Of a DNA stretch of 64,000 nucleotides, positions 19,819 through 31,172 are shown in pieces (the stretch's first letter is position 1; each line of letters starts with the position of its first letter). This stretch comes from Perlucidibaca sp. Its GTDB lineage: Bacteria > Pseudomonadota > Gammaproteobacteria > Pseudomonadales > Moraxellaceae. A model generated the notes under the pieces. It was not told the origin of the DNA and did no database searches. It worked only from the letters and a program-made list of their open reading frames with translations. Position numbers and translations under genes: made by a program. The stretch lies in the NCBI GenBank assembly GCA_023265995.1, contig JAHFSA010000007.1, positions 22,191 through 86,190 on the forward strand, in the 5' to 3' direction.

Positions 19819-22491
19819 ATGACCGACGTTGCAAAGGAAATCCTTCCGGTCAATATCGAAGACGAGCTGCGCCAGTCCTATCTCGACTACGCCATGAGCG
19901 TGATTGTCGGGCGTGCGCTGCCGGATGTCCGTGACGGTCTCAAGCCCGTGCATCGCCGCGTCCTGTTCGCCATGCACGAGCTTGGCAACGACTGGAACAA
20001 GGCTTACAAGAAGTCGGCCCGTGTGGTCGGCGACGTCATCGGTAAATACCATCCCCATGGTGACACGGCGGTGTACGACACCATCGTGCGCATGGCGCAG
20101 CCGTTCTCGCTGCGCTACATGCTGGTCGACGGCCAGGGCAACTTCGGTTCGGTCGATGGCGACAATGCCGCCGCCATGCGTTACACCGAAGTGCGCATGA
20201 CGCGTCTGGCGCACGAGCTGCTGGCCGACCTCGACAAGGAAACCACGGACTGGGTGCCGAACTACGACGGCACCGAAATGATCCCGGCGGTCATGCCGAC
20301 CAAGGTTCCCAACCTGCTGGTCAATGGTTCCAGCGGCATCGCCGTGGGCATGGCGACCAACATTCCGCCGCACAACATGACCGAAGTCATCAACGCCGTG
20401 CTGGCGCTGATCGACAACCCGGACATCGACATCGACGGCCTGATGGAACACATCACCGGCCCGGACTTCCCGACCGCCGCCATCATCAACGGCCGCGCCG
20501 GCATCGTCGAGGCCTACCGCACCGGCCGTGGCCGCATCTACATCCGTGCCCGTCACAACATCGAGACCGATGCCAAGACCGGCCGCCAGACCATCATCTT
20601 CACCGAGATCCCGTACCAGCTGAACAAGGCGCGCGTGATCGAGAAGATCGCCGAGCTGGTCAAGGAAAAGAAGCTGGAAGGCATTTCCGAGCTGCGTGAC
20701 GAGTCCGACAAGGACGGCATGCGCATCGTCATCGAGCTCAAGCGCGGTGAAGTCGCCGAGGTCGTGGTCAACAACCTGTTCGCCCAGACGCAGCTGCAGA
20801 GCGTGTTCGGCATCAACATGGTGGCCATCGACGAGGGTCAGCCGAAGATCCTCAACCTCAAGCAGATCCTCGAAGCCTTCGTGCGTCACCGCCGTGAAGT
20901 GGTGACCCGTCGCACCGTGTTCGAACTGCGCAAGGCGCGTGAACGCGGCCATATCCTCGAAGGTCTGGCGGTTGCGCTGGCCAACATCGATCCGGTCATC
21001 GAACTGATCAAGAAGTCGCCGAGCCCGGCCGAGGCCAAGGAACGCCTGATGGCGGAATCCTGGCTGCCGGGCGCGGTGGAAGGCATGCTGGAGCGTGCCG
21101 GCGACGTCAACGCCTGTCGTCCCGAAGGCCTGTCGCTGGCCTACGGCTTCCAGAGCGGTCGCTACAAGCTCTCGGCCGAACAGGCCCAGGCGATCCTCGA
21201 CCTGCGTCTGAACCGCCTCACCGGGCTGGAGCAGGACAAGCTGGTCGCCGAGTACGGCGAGATCCTCGACCGCATCCGCGCGCTCATGCTGATCCTGGCC
21301 GAGCCCGAGCGTCTGCTCAATGTCATCCGTGGCGAACTGCAGGAAATGCTGGCGCTCTACGGCGACAAGCGTCGCACCGAGATCATCGCCTCGCGTCTCG
21401 ATCTGACGCTGGAAGACCTGATCAACGAAGAAGACGTGGTGCTGACCATCTCGCACACCGGCTATGCCAAGACCCAGCCGGTGTCCGATTACCGCGCCCA
21501 GCGTCGCGGTGGCCGCGGCAAGTCGGCGACGGCGATCAAGGACGAGGACTACATCGAACATCTGTTGGTCGCCAGCACGCACGATACCGTGCTGTGCTTC
21601 ACCAGCGCCGGCAAGGTCTACTGGCTCAAGGTCTACGAACTGCCGCAGGCCGGCCGCGGTGCCAAGGGCAAGCCGCTGGTCAACGTGCTGCCGCTGGCGC
21701 CGAACGAGCGTGTCACCACCATTCTGCCGCTGCGCGAATACCCGGAAGGCCACTTCGTGTTCATGGCCACCGGCGACGGCACGGTCAAGAAGGTCGAGGC
21801 CCAGGCCTTCTCGCGTCAGCGTTCGGCCGGCCTGATCGCCATCGACCTCGTTGGCGATGACGTGCTGGTGGGCGCCGCCATCACCGATGGCAACAAGGAC
21901 ATCATGCTGTTCAGCAACGAAGGCAAGGCCGTGCGCTTCCATGAAGGCGACGTGCGCTGCATGGGCCGTACCGCCATGGGCGTGCGCGGCATTCGCCTTG
22001 CCGATGGCGCCCGCGTGGTGTCGCTGATCGTGGCCGATCCGGAAGCGCAGGTGCTGACTGCCAGTGCCAACGGCTTCGGCAAGCGCAGCGATGTCTGCGA
22101 GTTCCCGGTGCACGGTCGCGGCGGTCAGGGCGTCATTGCCATGCAGATGTCCGATCGCAACGGCAAGCTCATCGGCGCCGTCCAGGTCACCGACAGCGAC
22201 GAACTCATGCTTATCTCCGATCAGGGCACGCTGGTGCGTACCCGCGTCGCTGAAGTCTCGGTGCTGTCGCGCAACACCCAGGGTGTGACGCTGATCAAGC
22301 TCGGCAAGGATGAACAACTGGTCGGCATCGTGCGTCTCGATGAAGTCGAGGATGACGAAGAGTTCATCGAAGGCGAGGCCGAAACGGTTGTCTCCGAGGC
22401 TGGTGATCAGAACGCCGAGAGCGTTGACGAGACCCCTGACAACTCCATTTCCTCTGAAAACACGTCGGTGCAAGATGACGAGAGCGTATAA
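19819..22491 (+). CDS. gyrA: DNA gyrase subunit A
   Basis: 890-residue type II topoisomerase subunit. The catalytic tyrosine is Tyr122 in [11 protein letters not shown]. The quinolone-determining region reads [13 protein letters not shown], with Thr83 and Asp87, the usual wild-type state in pseudomonads. The GyrA box QRRGGRG starts the C-terminal beta-pinwheel that wraps DNA. The C-terminal tail is acidic. It overlaps serC by 17 bp in another frame, an unusual join of gyrase to an amino acid operon that pseudomonads share. Confidence 0.98.
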   Translation: MTDVAKEILPVNIEDELRQSYLDYAMSVIVGRALPDVRDGLKPVHRRVLFAMHELGNDWNKAYKKSARVVGDVIGKYHPHGDTAVYDTIVRMAQPFSLRYMLVDGQGNFGSVDGDNAAAMRYTEVRMTRLAHELLADLDKETTDWVPNYDGTEMIPAVMPTKVPNLLVNGSSGIAVGMATNIPPHNMTEVINAVLALIDNPDIDIDGLMEHITGPDFPTAAIINGRAGIVEAYRTGRGRIYIRARHNIETDAKTGRQTIIFTEIPYQLNKARVIEKIAELVKEKKLEGISELRDESDKDGMRIVIELKRGEVAEVVVNNLFAQTQLQSVFGINMVAIDEGQPKILNLKQILEAFVRHRREVVTRRTVFELRKARERGHILEGLAVALANIDPVIELIKKSPSPAEAKERLMAESWLPGAVEGMLERAGDVNACRPEGLSLAYGFQSGRYKLSAEQAQAILDLRLNRLTGLEQDKLVAEYGEILDRIRALMLILAEPERLLNVIRGELQEMLALYGDKRRTEIIASRLDLTLEDLINEEDVVLTISHTGYAKTQPVSDYRAQRRGGRGKSATAIKDEDYIEHLLVASTHDTVLCFTSAGKVYWLKVYELPQAGRGAKGKPLVNVLPLAPNERVTTILPLREYPEGHFVFMATGDGTVKKVEAQAFSRQRSAGLIAIDLVGDDVLVGAAITDGNKDIMLFSNEGKAVRFHEGDVRCMGRTAMGVRGIRLADGARVVSLIVADPEAQVLTASANGFGKRSDVCEFPVHGRGGQGVIAMQMSDRNGKLIGAVQVTDSDELMLISDQGTLVRTRVAEVSVLSRNTQGVTLIKLGKDEQLVGIVRLDEVEDDEEFIEGEAETVVSEAGDQNAESVDETPDNSISSENTSVQDDESV

Positions 22492-23554
22492 CTTCTGCGC
22501 GGGTCCGGCAGCGCTGCCGGAAGCCGTTCTGCAACAGGCCCAGGCCGATCTGCTGGACTGGCATGGCCATGGCTGCTCCGTGATGGAGATGAGCCATCGC
22601 GGCAAGGACTTCGTGTCCATCGCCGAGCAGGCCGAGCAGGATCTGCGTGACCTGCTGAACATCCCGTCCAATTACAAGGTGCTGTTCCTGCAGGGCGGGG
22701 CGACGCTGCAGTTCGCCCAGATTCCGATGAACCTGCTGCGCGGCAAGGCCTCGGCAGACTATGTCTGCACCGGCGTCTGGTCCGAGAAGGCCATCGAGGA
22801 AGCGCGCAAGTTCGGCGGCGTCAACGTCGTCGCCACCGATGTCGCCAACAAGTTCACGCGTGTGCCGTCCTTCGACAGCTGGCAGCTCGACAGGAACGCG
22901 GCCTATCTGCACTACACGCCGAACGAGACCATCCACGGCGTCGAGTTCGACTTCATCCCGCAGGTGGATGTGCCGCTGGTGGCCGACTACTCGTCGAGCA
23001 TTCTCTCGGAACCGCTGGATGTCTCGAAGTTCGGCCTGATCTATGCCGGTGCGCAGAAGAACATCGGCCCGGCCGGCATCGTCGTCGTCATCGTGCGCGA
23101 AGACCTGCTCGGTCAGGTCATGCCAGGCACGCCGACGCTGCTCGACTATGCTGTCGCCGCCAAGAACGGCTCCATGTACAACACGCCGCCGACCTTCTCC
23201 TGGTATCTCGCCGGTCTGGTCTTCCAGTGGCTGAAGGCGCAGGGCGGCCTCAAGGCCATGGCCGAGATCAATGCCCGCAAGGCTGCCAAGCTCTATGCCG
23301 CCATCGATGGCAGCGATTTCTACGGCAACCCGGTGGCCATCGCCAACCGCTCGCGCATGAACGTGCCGTTCACCCTGGCCGATGCCGCGCTGGAAAAGAC
23401 CTTCCTGGCCGAGGCCGACCAGCGTCAGCTGCTCAACCTGGCCGGTCACCGTTCGGTCGGTGGCATGCGCGCCAGTCTCTACAACGCTGTGCCGGAAGCC
23501 GGGGTCGATGCCCTGATCAACTTCATGGCCGACTTCGAGCAGCGTCACGGCTGA
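22475..23554 (+). CDS. serC: Phosphoserine transaminase
   Basis: 359-residue class V PLP aminotransferase for serine and pyridoxal phosphate synthesis. It begins [18 protein letters not shown] and binds PLP through Lys195 in [10 protein letters not shown]. Start ATG at 22475 lies within the last codons of gyrA; the longer upstream frame is the gyrA shadow. The gyrA-serC-pheA-hisC-tyrA order is the pseudomonad supraoperon for aromatic amino acids. Confidence 0.97.
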   Translation: MTRAYNFCAGPAALPEAVLQQAQADLLDWHGHGCSVMEMSHRGKDFVSIAEQAEQDLRDLLNIPSNYKVLFLQGGATLQFAQIPMNLLRGKASADYVCTGVWSEKAIEEARKFGGVNVVATDVANKFTRVPSFDSWQLDRNAAYLHYTPNETIHGVEFDFIPQVDVPLVADYSSSILSEPLDVSKFGLIYAGAQKNIGPAGIVVVIVREDLLGQVMPGTPTLLDYAVAAKNGSMYNTPPTFSWYLAGLVFQWLKAQGGLKAMAEINARKAAKLYAAIDGSDFYGNPVAIANRSRMNVPFTLADAALEKTFLAEADQRQLLNLAGHRSVGGMRASLYNAVPEAGVDALINFMADFEQRHG

Positions 23555-23603
23555 GGCCGTGATGCGCGAGCCCCTAGAGCAAGCGAGAGTCCGAGATAGC
23601 CGC

Positions 23604-24701
23604 ATGAGCGAAAAGCTGCCGACCCTGGATCAGATCCGCACCGAGATCGACCGTCTGGATGCCGACATCCAGGCGCTGATCAGTGCCCGTGCCCGCTGCG
23701 CGCAGCAGGTCGCCGAGGTCAAGAAGTCCACCGATCCCGATGCCACCGTGTTCTATCGCCCCGAGCGCGAGGCCCAGGTGCTGCAGAAGGTCATGGCGCG
23801 CAACCAGGGTCCGCTGCACCCGGAAGAAATGGCGCGTCTGTTCCGCGAGATCATGTCGGCCTGCCTGGCGCTGGAGCATCCGCTGCGCATCGCCTTCCTC
23901 GGCCCCAACGGCACTTTCACGCAGACCGCCGCGCTCAAGCATTTCGGCCACTCGGTGCAGACCGTGCCGCTCAACACCATCGACGAAGTCTTCCGCGAGG
24001 TCGAGGCGGGCGCCGTCAACTATGGCGTGGTGCCGGTGGAGAACACCACCGAGGGCATCGTCACGCACACGGCCGATTCCTTCCTGACGTCGTCGGCACG
24101 CATCATCGGCGAGGTCGAGCTGCGCATTCATCATCATCTGCTGGTCAGCGACGGCACGCAGGTCGAGTCCATCTCGCGCATTTACGCGCACCAGCAAACG
24201 CTGGCGCAGTGCCGCAAGTGGCTGGATGCGCATTTCCCCAAGGCCGAGCGCGTGGCGGTGTCGAGCAATGCCGAGGCGGCGCGCCGCATCAAGGGTGAAT
24301 GGCACTCGGCGGCCATTGCCGGCGAAACGGCGGCCGAGCTCTACGGTCTCAACAAGCGTCACGAGTGCATCGAGGACAACCCCAACAACACCACGCGCTT
24401 CCTGATCATAGGCAGCGAGACCGTGGCGCCGTCGGGTGACGACAAGACCTCGATCGTGGTGTCGATGAAGCACAACGAGGCCGGTGCGCTGCATCACATC
24501 CTGGCGCCGTTCGCCGCGCGCGACATCAACCTGACGCGCATCGAGAGCCGCCCGAGCAAGAACGATATCTGGACCTACGTCTTCTTCATCGATTTCGAAG
24601 GTCACCAGGACGACCCGCGCGTGCAGGAAGTCATGGCCGAGCTGGAGCCGCGCATGCGCGAGGTGAAGGTGCTCGGTTCCTACCCGCGTGCCGTGCTGTG
24701 A
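23604..24701 (+). CDS. pheA: Bifunctional chorismate mutase / prephenate dehydratase
   Basis: 365 residues: chorismate mutase AroQ domain (about 5-90, RTEIDRLDADIQALIS), prephenate dehydratase domain (about 95-275, IAFLGPNGTFTQTAA and VPVENTTEGIV) and a C-terminal ACT domain with the Phe-binding ESRPS. Makes phenylpyruvate from chorismate, with feedback by phenylalanine. Start ATG at 23604 has only a weak ribosome site; the frame extends a little upstream but MSEKLPTLDQI is the conserved beginning. Confidence 0.97.
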   Translation: MSEKLPTLDQIRTEIDRLDADIQALISARARCAQQVAEVKKSTDPDATVFYRPEREAQVLQKVMARNQGPLHPEEMARLFREIMSACLALEHPLRIAFLGPNGTFTQTAALKHFGHSVQTVPLNTIDEVFREVEAGAVNYGVVPVENTTEGIVTHTADSFLTSSARIIGEVELRIHHHLLVSDGTQVESISRIYAHQQTLAQCRKWLDAHFPKAERVAVSSNAEAARRIKGEWHSAAIAGETAAELYGLNKRHECIEDNPNNTTRFLIIGSETVAPSGDDKTSIVVSMKHNEAGALHHILAPFAARDINLTRIESRPSKNDIWTYVFFIDFEGHQDDPRVQEVMAELEPRMREVKVLGSYPRAVL

Positions 24702-24726
24702 TGCAGTGCCGCATGAGGAGGCTGCC

Positions 24727-25869
24727 ATGACCGATTTCCTGCAGCAGGCACGTCCGGGTGTGCGCCATCTCGCGCCTTACCAGCCCGGCAAGCCGGTCGA
24801 GGAATTGCAGCGCGAGCTCGGCCTGAGCAAGGTCGTCAAGCTGGCCAGCAACGAAAATCCGCTGGGTCCGTCGCCGAAGGCGCTGGCCGCCGTGCAGGCG
24901 GCGCTGAGCGCGAGCCCGGCCGAGCTGGGACGCTATCCGGATGGCAACGGCTTCGTGCTCAAGGATGCCATCTCGCGCAAGTTCGGCTGGTCGCATGATC
25001 GCATCACTCTCGGCAACGGCTCCAACGATGTCCTCGAGCTGATCGCGCGCGCCTTCCTGGGCGAGGGCGATGACGCCATTTATGCCCGCCATGCCTTTGC
25101 CGTCTATCCGCTTGCCGTGCAGGCCGTGAATGCGCGTGGCATCGAAGTGGCGGCGAAGAACTATGGCCATGATCTGCCGGCCATGGCTGCCGCCGTGACG
25201 CCTGCGACCAAGGTCATCTTCCTGGCCAACCCGAACAACCCGACCGGGACCTGGTTCGAGGCCGCCGAGTTCGAGGCATTCATGGCGGCCGTGCCGGCGC
25301 AGGTCGTGGTTGTGCTCGACGAGGCCTATGGCGAATTCGTCAGCGATGCGCAGGCGCTCGACGGCTTTGCCGTGCTTGACCGCTACCCGAACCTGATTGT
25401 CTCGCGCACCCTTGCCAAGGCCTATGGTCTGGCCTCGCTGCGTGTCGGCTATGCCGTGGCCGGTGCCGACATCACCAATATCCTCAATCGCGTGCGCCAG
25501 CCGTTCAACGTCAACAGCCTGGCGCTGGTGGCCGCCGCCGCCGCGATCGGCGACGACGATTTCGTGGCGCGCAGCCGCGCCCTCAACGACGCCGGTCGCC
25601 AGCAGTGGCTGGATGGTCTGCGTGCGCTCGGCCTCGACGCCATCCCGTCGCGCGGCAACTTCCTCTGTGTCGACATGGGCCAGCCGGCGTTGCCGCTGTT
25701 CCAGGCGCTGCTGCGCGAAGGCGTGATCGTGCGTCCGGTGGCCAACTACGGTCTGCCCAACCATCTGCGCATCTCCATCGGCCTGGCTGAGGAGAATGCC
25801 TTCGCGCTCGCTGCGCTGGCCCGTGTGCTCGCCGCCGCGCCGACCGCTGCCGCCGGAGCCACGGCATGA
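24727..25869 (+). CDS. hisC: Histidinol-phosphate aminotransferase
   Basis: 380-residue class I PLP aminotransferase. ASNENPLGPSPKA, NPNNPTGTW, and the PLP lysine Lys231 in SRTLAKAYGLASLRVGY are visible. Between pheA and tyrA, this HisC2-type enzyme probably also serves aromatic amino acid transamination. Start at 24727 follows a strong GAGGAGG. Overlaps the tyrA-aroA start by 4 bp (ATGA). Confidence 0.95.
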   Translation: MTDFLQQARPGVRHLAPYQPGKPVEELQRELGLSKVVKLASNENPLGPSPKALAAVQAALSASPAELGRYPDGNGFVLKDAISRKFGWSHDRITLGNGSNDVLELIARAFLGEGDDAIYARHAFAVYPLAVQAVNARGIEVAAKNYGHDLPAMAAAVTPATKVIFLANPNNPTGTWFEAAEFEAFMAAVPAQVVVVLDEAYGEFVSDAQALDGFAVLDRYPNLIVSRTLAKAYGLASLRVGYAVAGADITNILNRVRQPFNVNSLALVAAAAAIGDDDFVARSRALNDAGRQQWLDGLRALGLDAIPSRGNFLCVDMGQPALPLFQALLREGVIVRPVANYGLPNHLRISIGLAEENAFALAALARVLAAAPTAAAGATA

Positions 25870-28112
25870 GCCGCTGGCCGCTGCGCCAGGTCGCCTTTGT
25901 CGGCCTCGGCCTGATTGGTTCCAGCCTGGCCCGCCTGTTGCGCGAGCGCGGCCTCGCCGAGCGCATCACGGCCTCCAGCCGCAGCGCCCGGACGCTGGCC
26001 ACGGCGCGTCAGCTCGGCCTCATCGATATCGGCTATGCCGACCCGGCGGATGCCGTGCGCGGTGCCGACCTGGTCATTCTCGCCATGCCGGTGAACGCCA
26101 CCGAAGCGGTCATGCGCGCCATCAAGCCGGCGTTGTCGGCGCAGACGGTGGTCACCGATGTCGGCAGCACCAAGGGCAATGTCGTGGCTGCCGCGCAGGC
26201 CGTGTGGGGCAGGGTGCCGACCACCTTCGTGCCGGGCCATCCGATCGCCGGCTCCGAGCAGAGCGGTGTGCTCGCCGGCCGCGCCAATCTGTTCGCCGGT
26301 CACAAGGTCATCCTGACGCCGCTGCCCGACACCGACCCGGCGGCGCTGCAGCTGGTCGAGACGCTGTGGCGCCAGGCCGAAGCCGATGTGCTGACCATGA
26401 GCGTGGAAAAGCACGACGCCGTGCTGGCCCGCACCAGCCATCTGCCGCATCTGCTGGCGTTCTCGCTGGTCGACACGCTGGCCCGCGAGTCGCACAATCT
26501 CGATATCTTCCGATACGCCGCCGGCGGCTTCCGCGACTTCACCCGCATTGCCGCCAGCGATCCGCTCATGTGGCACGACATCTTCCTCGCCAACCGCGAG
26601 GCCGTGCTGCAGGCGCTGGATGGCTTCGAAGCCGGCACCGATGCACTCCGCCAGGCCATCACGAGTGGCGACAGCGAGACTCTGCTCGGCATCTTCACGC
26701 GTGCCCGTGCGGCACGAGAACACTTCACCCATATGCTGGCCGGCACGGCCTATGCGAAATCCATGACTGCTGAAAAAGAACTGATCTATACCGTGCAACC
26801 GGGCGGTCGCATGACCGGCCGCGTGCGCGTGCCGGGCGACAAGTCCATCTCGCACCGTTCCATCATGCTCGGCTCCCTGGCCGACGGCATCACCGATGTC
26901 ACCGGCTTCCTCGAAGGCGAGGATGCCCTGGCAACGCTGCAGGCCTTCCGTGACATGGGCGTGGTCATCGAAGGTCCGGAGCGCGGTCGCGTGCGCATTC
27001 ACGGCGTCGGCCTCAACGGCCTCAAGGCCCCGCCGGGCCCGCTTTACGTCGGCAACTCCGGCACCTCCATGCGTCTGCTCTCGGGCATTCTGGCGGCGCA
27101 GGCCTTCGATACCGTGATGACCGGTGACGCCTCGCTGTCCAAGCGTCCCATGGAGCGCATCGCCAAGCCGCTGCGTCTCATGGGTGCGGAAATCCAGACC
27201 ACGGGCGAGCGCGGCACGCCGCCGGTCAGCGTGCATGGCAGCGCCGTGCGTGCCAAGGGCGGCCTCAAGGGCATCACCTACGACATGCCGGTGGCCAGCG
27301 CCCAGGTCAAGTCCGGGGTGCTGCTGGCCGGCCTCTGGGCCGATGGCGACACCACGGTGACCGAGCCGGCGCCGACGCGCGATCACACCGAACGCATGCT
27401 CAAGGGCTTCGGCTATGACGTTCAGGTCAGCGGCCCGACCGTGACCATCCGTGGCGGCGGCAGGCTGACTGCGACGGCCATCGACGTTCCGGCCGACATC
27501 TCTTCGGCTGCCTTCTTCCTGGTCGCCGGCTCGATCGCGCCGAACTCGGAGCTGGTGCTGGAGCATGTCGGCATCAACCCGACCCGTGTTGGCGTCATCA
27601 ACATCCTCAAGGCCATGGGCGGCGACCTCGAAGTCTTCAACGAGCGCGAAGTGGGTGGCGAGCCGGTGGCCGACATCCGCGTGCGTTCGGCGCAGCTCAA
27701 GGGTATCCGCATTCCGCAGGACCAGGTGCCGCTGGCCATCGACGAGTTCCCGTCCCTGTTCATCGCCGCCGCCTGCGCCGAGGGCACCACGGTGCTGACC
27801 GGTGCCGAGGAGCTGCGCGTCAAGGAATCCGACCGTATCCAGGTCATGGCCGACGGCCTGGTGACGCTGGGCATCAAGGCCGAGCCCACCGAGGACGGCA
27901 TTGTCATCGAGGGCGGCAAGCTGGGCGGCGGCGAGATCATCAGCCATGGCGACCACCGCATTGCCATGTCGTTTGCCATGGCCGGCCTGCGCGCCAGCGC
28001 TCCCATTGTCATTCGCGATTGCGCCAACGTCGCCACCAGCTTCCCGGACTTCCTGGGGCTGGCGCGTCGTTGCGGCCTGGCCATCAGTGCCGGCGAACGT
28101 GAATCCGTCTGA
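25866..28112 (+). CDS. tyrA-aroA: Fused prephenate dehydrogenase / EPSP synthase
   Basis: 748-residue fusion. Residues 1 to about 298 are a TyrA dehydrogenase, with the NAD motif GLGLIGSS and the His-rich VEKHDAVLARTSHLPHLL. From about 300 the chain is AroA, starting MTAEKELIYTVQPGG, with the substrate motif PGDKSISHRS, GNSGTSMRLL and KESDRI. The two steps are not adjacent in the pathway: AroA makes the precursor of chorismate and TyrA commits to tyrosine. The fusion is known from Pseudomonas and Acinetobacter relatives and supports that placement. Confidence 0.96.
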   Translation: MSRWPLRQVAFVGLGLIGSSLARLLRERGLAERITASSRSARTLATARQLGLIDIGYADPADAVRGADLVILAMPVNATEAVMRAIKPALSAQTVVTDVGSTKGNVVAAAQAVWGRVPTTFVPGHPIAGSEQSGVLAGRANLFAGHKVILTPLPDTDPAALQLVETLWRQAEADVLTMSVEKHDAVLARTSHLPHLLAFSLVDTLARESHNLDIFRYAAGGFRDFTRIAASDPLMWHDIFLANREAVLQALDGFEAGTDALRQAITSGDSETLLGIFTRARAAREHFTHMLAGTAYAKSMTAEKELIYTVQPGGRMTGRVRVPGDKSISHRSIMLGSLADGITDVTGFLEGEDALATLQAFRDMGVVIEGPERGRVRIHGVGLNGLKAPPGPLYVGNSGTSMRLLSGILAAQAFDTVMTGDASLSKRPMERIAKPLRLMGAEIQTTGERGTPPVSVHGSAVRAKGGLKGITYDMPVASAQVKSGVLLAGLWADGDTTVTEPAPTRDHTERMLKGFGYDVQVSGPTVTIRGGGRLTATAIDVPADISSAAFFLVAGSIAPNSELVLEHVGINPTRVGVINILKAMGGDLEVFNEREVGGEPVADIRVRSAQLKGIRIPQDQVPLAIDEFPSLFIAAACAEGTTVLTGAEELRVKESDRIQVMADGLVTLGIKAEPTEDGIVIEGGKLGGGEIISHGDHRIAMSFAMAGLRASAPIVIRDCANVATSFPDFLGLARRCGLAISAGERESV

Positions 28113-28140
28113 CCCGACCGTATCTGCCTGAGAACACAAG

Positions 28141-28863
28141 ATGAGTGCTGAAATTGAAAAGAAGATGGCTCCGGTGCATATCCCGGTAATCGCCATCGAC
28201 GGTCCCAGTGGTTCCGGCAAGGGCACCATTGCCCACCGCGTCGCCACCCGCCTGGGTTTCCATGTGCTCGATTCCGGCGCCCTCTATCGTCTGCTCGGGG
28301 CTGCCGCCCAGCGCCACGCCGTGGCGGTGGACAACGAGGCCGCCCTGGAAGTGCTGGCTGCGCATCTGGATGTGCAGTTCCTGGTCGATGACCAGGGCGA
28401 GGCTCAGATCCTGCTCGAAGGCGAGGATGTCACCAATGCCATCCGTACCGAGGAGGCCGGTCGCGCCGCTTCCCAGGTCGCCGCGCTGCCGCGCGTGCGC
28501 AGCGCCTTGCTGGCACGCCAGCAGGCTTTCCGCGAAGTACCGGGTCTGGTGGCCGATGGCCGCGACATGGGCACGGTGGTTTTCCCGGCCGCCGATCTCA
28601 AGATTTTCCTGACCGCCTCGGCCGAGGCACGTGCCGAGCGCCGCTATCGCCAGTTGCTGGAAAAGGGCTTTGATGCTAGCCTCGCCGCCCTTGTCGAAGA
28701 TATCCAGGCACGTGACGACCGTGATACCCAGCGCAGCATTGCTCCGCTGAAACCGGCGGATACGGCCCTGGTACTGGACAGCACGGATCTGGGGATCGAT
28801 GCTGTAGTACAGAGAGTCTTCGATGCCGCATCGGCCGTGCCGGCGCTGGCAAAGTATTTGTAA
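28141..28863 (+). CDS. cmk: Cytidylate kinase
   Basis: 240-residue NMP kinase phosphorylating CMP and dCMP. P-loop GPSGSGKGT at residues 21-29, DSGALYR, and the [11 protein letters not shown] active-site loop. About 12 extra N-terminal residues precede the usual start; a shorter product from Met9 is possible, but the ATG at 28141 is accepted. Precedes rpsA, as in most gammaproteobacteria. Confidence 0.96.
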   Translation: MSAEIEKKMAPVHIPVIAIDGPSGSGKGTIAHRVATRLGFHVLDSGALYRLLGAAAQRHAVAVDNEAALEVLAAHLDVQFLVDDQGEAQILLEGEDVTNAIRTEEAGRAASQVAALPRVRSALLARQQAFREVPGLVADGRDMGTVVFPAADLKIFLTASAEARAERRYRQLLEKGFDASLAALVEDIQARDDRDTQRSIAPLKPADTALVLDSTDLGIDAVVQRVFDAASAVPALAKYL

Positions 28864-28864
28864 T

Positions 28865-29063
28865 TCATTCAAAGGCTTGCGAGCTACTGCAAGACTCTGA
28901 ATGAGAAATGACTGACGAGCAGGGGGCCCGAGAGGCCTCTTGTTGTTGGGGATTCACCGGTCGGCGACCACCAGCCTGGCTGCCCGGAGAGTCAAAAACC
29001 ACAAACCCGCCTGAGCTGGTCAGGTGGCTAATATGAGTGCCATCCCGGCACTGGAAGGATTAC
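28865..29063 (+). promoter_or_regulatory. rpsA: Structured leader of rpsA
   Basis: About 200 bp between cmk and rpsA with a clear stem: outer arms TCATTCA (28865-28871) and TGAATGA (28898-28904), inner arms CTTGC (28876-28880) and GCAAG (28889-28893). Further short hairpins follow. In E. coli the rpsA leader folds into hairpins through which S1 represses its own translation. The same role is inferred here; no homology to the E. coli leader was checked. Confidence 0.45.
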
Positions 29064-30737
29064 ATGACTGATTCATTTGCCGCCCTTTTTGAAGAAAGCC
29101 TGGTTTCCCTTGACGTCGAGCGCGGCGCGCTCATCAAGGGTACCGTCGTTGCCATCGACAGCGACTGGGTCACCGTTGACACCGGCCTGAAGTCCGAGGG
29201 CGTGATTGCCCGTGAAGAGTTCCTGAACGACCGCCGCGAGCTGGAAGTCGCCGTGGGTGACCAGGTTGATGTCGTCGTCGACGCACTCGACAACGGCATG
29301 GGTTACACCCTGCTGTCCCGCGAGAAGGCCAAGCGTGCCGAAACCTGGATCCGTCTGGAGAAGGTTTTCGAAGCCGGCGAAATCGTCAAGGGCATCATCT
29401 CCGGCAAGGTCAAGGGCGGCTTCACCGTCGACGTCGGCTCCATCCGCGCGTTCCTGCCGGGTTCGCTGGTCGACATCCGTCCGATCCGCGACACCGCGCA
29501 TCTGGAAGGCCGCGAACTGGAATTCAAGCTCATCAAGCTTGATGCCAAGCGCAACAACGTCGTGGTTTCGCGCCGCGCCGTCATGGAAGCCGAATCGTCC
29601 GCAGAACGCGAACAGCTGCTGGCCAACCTGCAGGAAGGCCAGGTCGTCAAGGGTATCGTCAAGAACCTGACCGACTACGGCGCCTTCGTGGATCTGGGTG
29701 GCATCGACGGCCTGCTGCACATCACCGACATGGCCTGGAAGCGCATCAAGCATCCGTCCGAGATCGTTGAAGTCGGCACCGAACTGACCGTCAAGGTCCT
29801 CAAGTTCGACCGCGAACGCAACCGCGTCTCCCTGGGTCTGAAGCAGCTCGGTGAAGATCCGTGGCTGGCCCTGATGGGTCGCTATCCGGAAGGCACCCGC
29901 GTCAAGGCCAAGATCACCAACCTGACCGATTACGGCTGCTTTGCCGAGATCGAAGAAGGCGTGGAAGGTCTGGTGCACGTGTCCGAAATGGATTGGACCA
30001 ACAAGAACATCCACCCGTCCAAGGTCGTTCAGATCGGCGACGAAGTGGAAGTCATGGTTCTCGACATCGACGAAGATCGTCGCCGCATTTCGCTCGGCAT
30101 CAAGCAGTGCCGCGAAAACCCGTGGGATGCCTTCGCGCGTCAGCACGAGAAGGGCGAGAAGGTCTCCGGCAACATCAAGTCGATCACCGACTTCGGCATC
30201 TTCATCGGTCTCGATGGCGGTATCGATGGCCTGGTCCACCTGTCCGACATTTCCTGGAACGAAGCTGGCGAAGAAGCCGTGCGTCGCTTCAAGAAGGGCG
30301 ATCCGATCGAAGCCACCATTCTCTCGGTCGATCCGGAGCGTGAGCGCATTTCGCTGGGCATCAAGCAGCTGGAACGCGACCCGTTCGGTGACTTTGTCGG
30401 CAACTTCGACAAGGGTTCGATCATCAAGGGCACCGTGAAGTCGGTCGACGCCAAGGGCGCCACGATCGAAGTCATGGATGGCGTCGAAGCCAGCCTGCGT
30501 GCTTCCGAACTGAGCCGCGACCGCGTCGAAGATGCCACCAAGCATCTGGCAGTTGGCGACACCGTCGAAGCCAAGATCATCGGCATCGACCGCAAGACCC
30601 GTGTCATCAGCCTGTCCGTGAAGGCCAAGGATGAAGCCGACGACCGCGAAGCCATCGCTTCCCTGCGCGAGCAGGGCACCGATGCTGCCGGTCCGAAGAC
30701 CATCGGCGACCTGATCAAGGCTCAGATGAACAACTGA
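29064..30737 (+). CDS. rpsA: 30S ribosomal protein S1
   Basis: 557 residues with six S1 RNA-binding domains in tandem; repeated motifs such as [28 protein letters not shown] and [14 protein letters not shown] mark the domains. S1 unfolds and docks mRNA on the small subunit. Start ATG at 29064 follows GGAAGGA. Its distinct codon use (preferred codons, almost no rare ones) fits high expression. Confidence 0.98.
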   Translation: MTDSFAALFEESLVSLDVERGALIKGTVVAIDSDWVTVDTGLKSEGVIAREEFLNDRRELEVAVGDQVDVVVDALDNGMGYTLLSREKAKRAETWIRLEKVFEAGEIVKGIISGKVKGGFTVDVGSIRAFLPGSLVDIRPIRDTAHLEGRELEFKLIKLDAKRNNVVVSRRAVMEAESSAEREQLLANLQEGQVVKGIVKNLTDYGAFVDLGGIDGLLHITDMAWKRIKHPSEIVEVGTELTVKVLKFDRERNRVSLGLKQLGEDPWLALMGRYPEGTRVKAKITNLTDYGCFAEIEEGVEGLVHVSEMDWTNKNIHPSKVVQIGDEVEVMVLDIDEDRRRISLGIKQCRENPWDAFARQHEKGEKVSGNIKSITDFGIFIGLDGGIDGLVHLSDISWNEAGEEAVRRFKKGDPIEATILSVDPERERISLGIKQLERDPFGDFVGNFDKGSIIKGTVKSVDAKGATIEVMDGVEASLRASELSRDRVEDATKHLAVGDTVEAKIIGIDRKTRVISLSVKAKDEADDREAIASLREQGTDAAGPKTIGDLIKAQMNN

Positions 30738-30763
30738 TCCTTGCGCTGAAGCTGTAAAAAAAG

Positions 30764-30795
30764 AAACGGGGGTAGTTGTCTACCCCCGTTTTTTT
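30764..30795 (+). terminator. Rho-independent terminator after rpsA
   Basis: Stem AAACGGGGGTAG (30764-30775), loop TTGT, complementary arm 30780-30791, then more T residues. It lies 26 bp after the rpsA stop and before ihfB, so ihfB needs its own promoter or read-through. Confidence 0.93.
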
Positions 30796-30845
30796 ATGTT
30801 TAGAATCATGGCGTTGTCAATTCTTGCCCAAGAGCCTGCCAAGCC

Positions 30846-31172
30846 ATGACCTTGACCCGATCCGAATTGATTGAGCGTCTCTCCGCGCGCCAGTCCCTGC
30901 TCACCAGCAAGGACGTCGAACTGGCCGTGAAAGCCATTGTCGAGCAGCTCTCCGAAACCCTGTCCGGCGGCGATCGTATCGAGATTCGCGGCTTCGGCAG
31001 CTTCTCGCTGCACTACCGTGAACCCCGTGTCGGCCGCAATCCCAAGACCGGTGAAGCCGTGCGCCTTGATGGCAAGAGCACGCCGCATTTCAAGCCCGGC
31101 AAGGAGTTGCGGGACCGCGTCAATGAAAGTGCCAGAACCACGCCCATCCAATCCGGAGAAGAAGAATCATGA
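30846..31172 (+). CDS. ihfB: Integration host factor subunit beta
   Basis: 108-residue DNA-bending protein of the HU/IHF family. The beta-arm region [14 protein letters not shown] (about residues 61-74) and the C-terminal [14 protein letters not shown] identify IHF beta. With IHF alpha it bends DNA at promoters and recombination sites. The C-terminal tail of about 12 residues is polar and longer than in E. coli. Overlaps lapA by 4 bp. Confidence 0.96.
   Translation: MTLTRSELIERLSARQSLLTSKDVELAVKAIVEQLSETLSGGDRIEIRGFGSFSLHYREPRVGRNPKTGEAVRLDGKSTPHFKPGKELRDRVNESARTTPIQSGEEES

Noticed and set aside
20059-20079. Thr at GyrA position 83 as a possible quinolone-resistance change
   Set aside because: Thr83 with Asp87 is the usual wild-type state in pseudomonads, so no resistance is implied.
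19525-22671. A very long open frame (1048 codons) antisense to gyrA and serC
   Set aside because: High-GC shadow of well-supported genes; repetitive low-information protein sequence, no motifs, no ribosome site. The same holds for long antisense frames over smc, ligA, tyrA-aroA, rpsA, aceA and glcB.
25866-28112. tyrA-aroA fusion as a novel fusion
   Set aside because: The fusion is known in Pseudomonas and related genera; it is useful only as a taxonomic hint.
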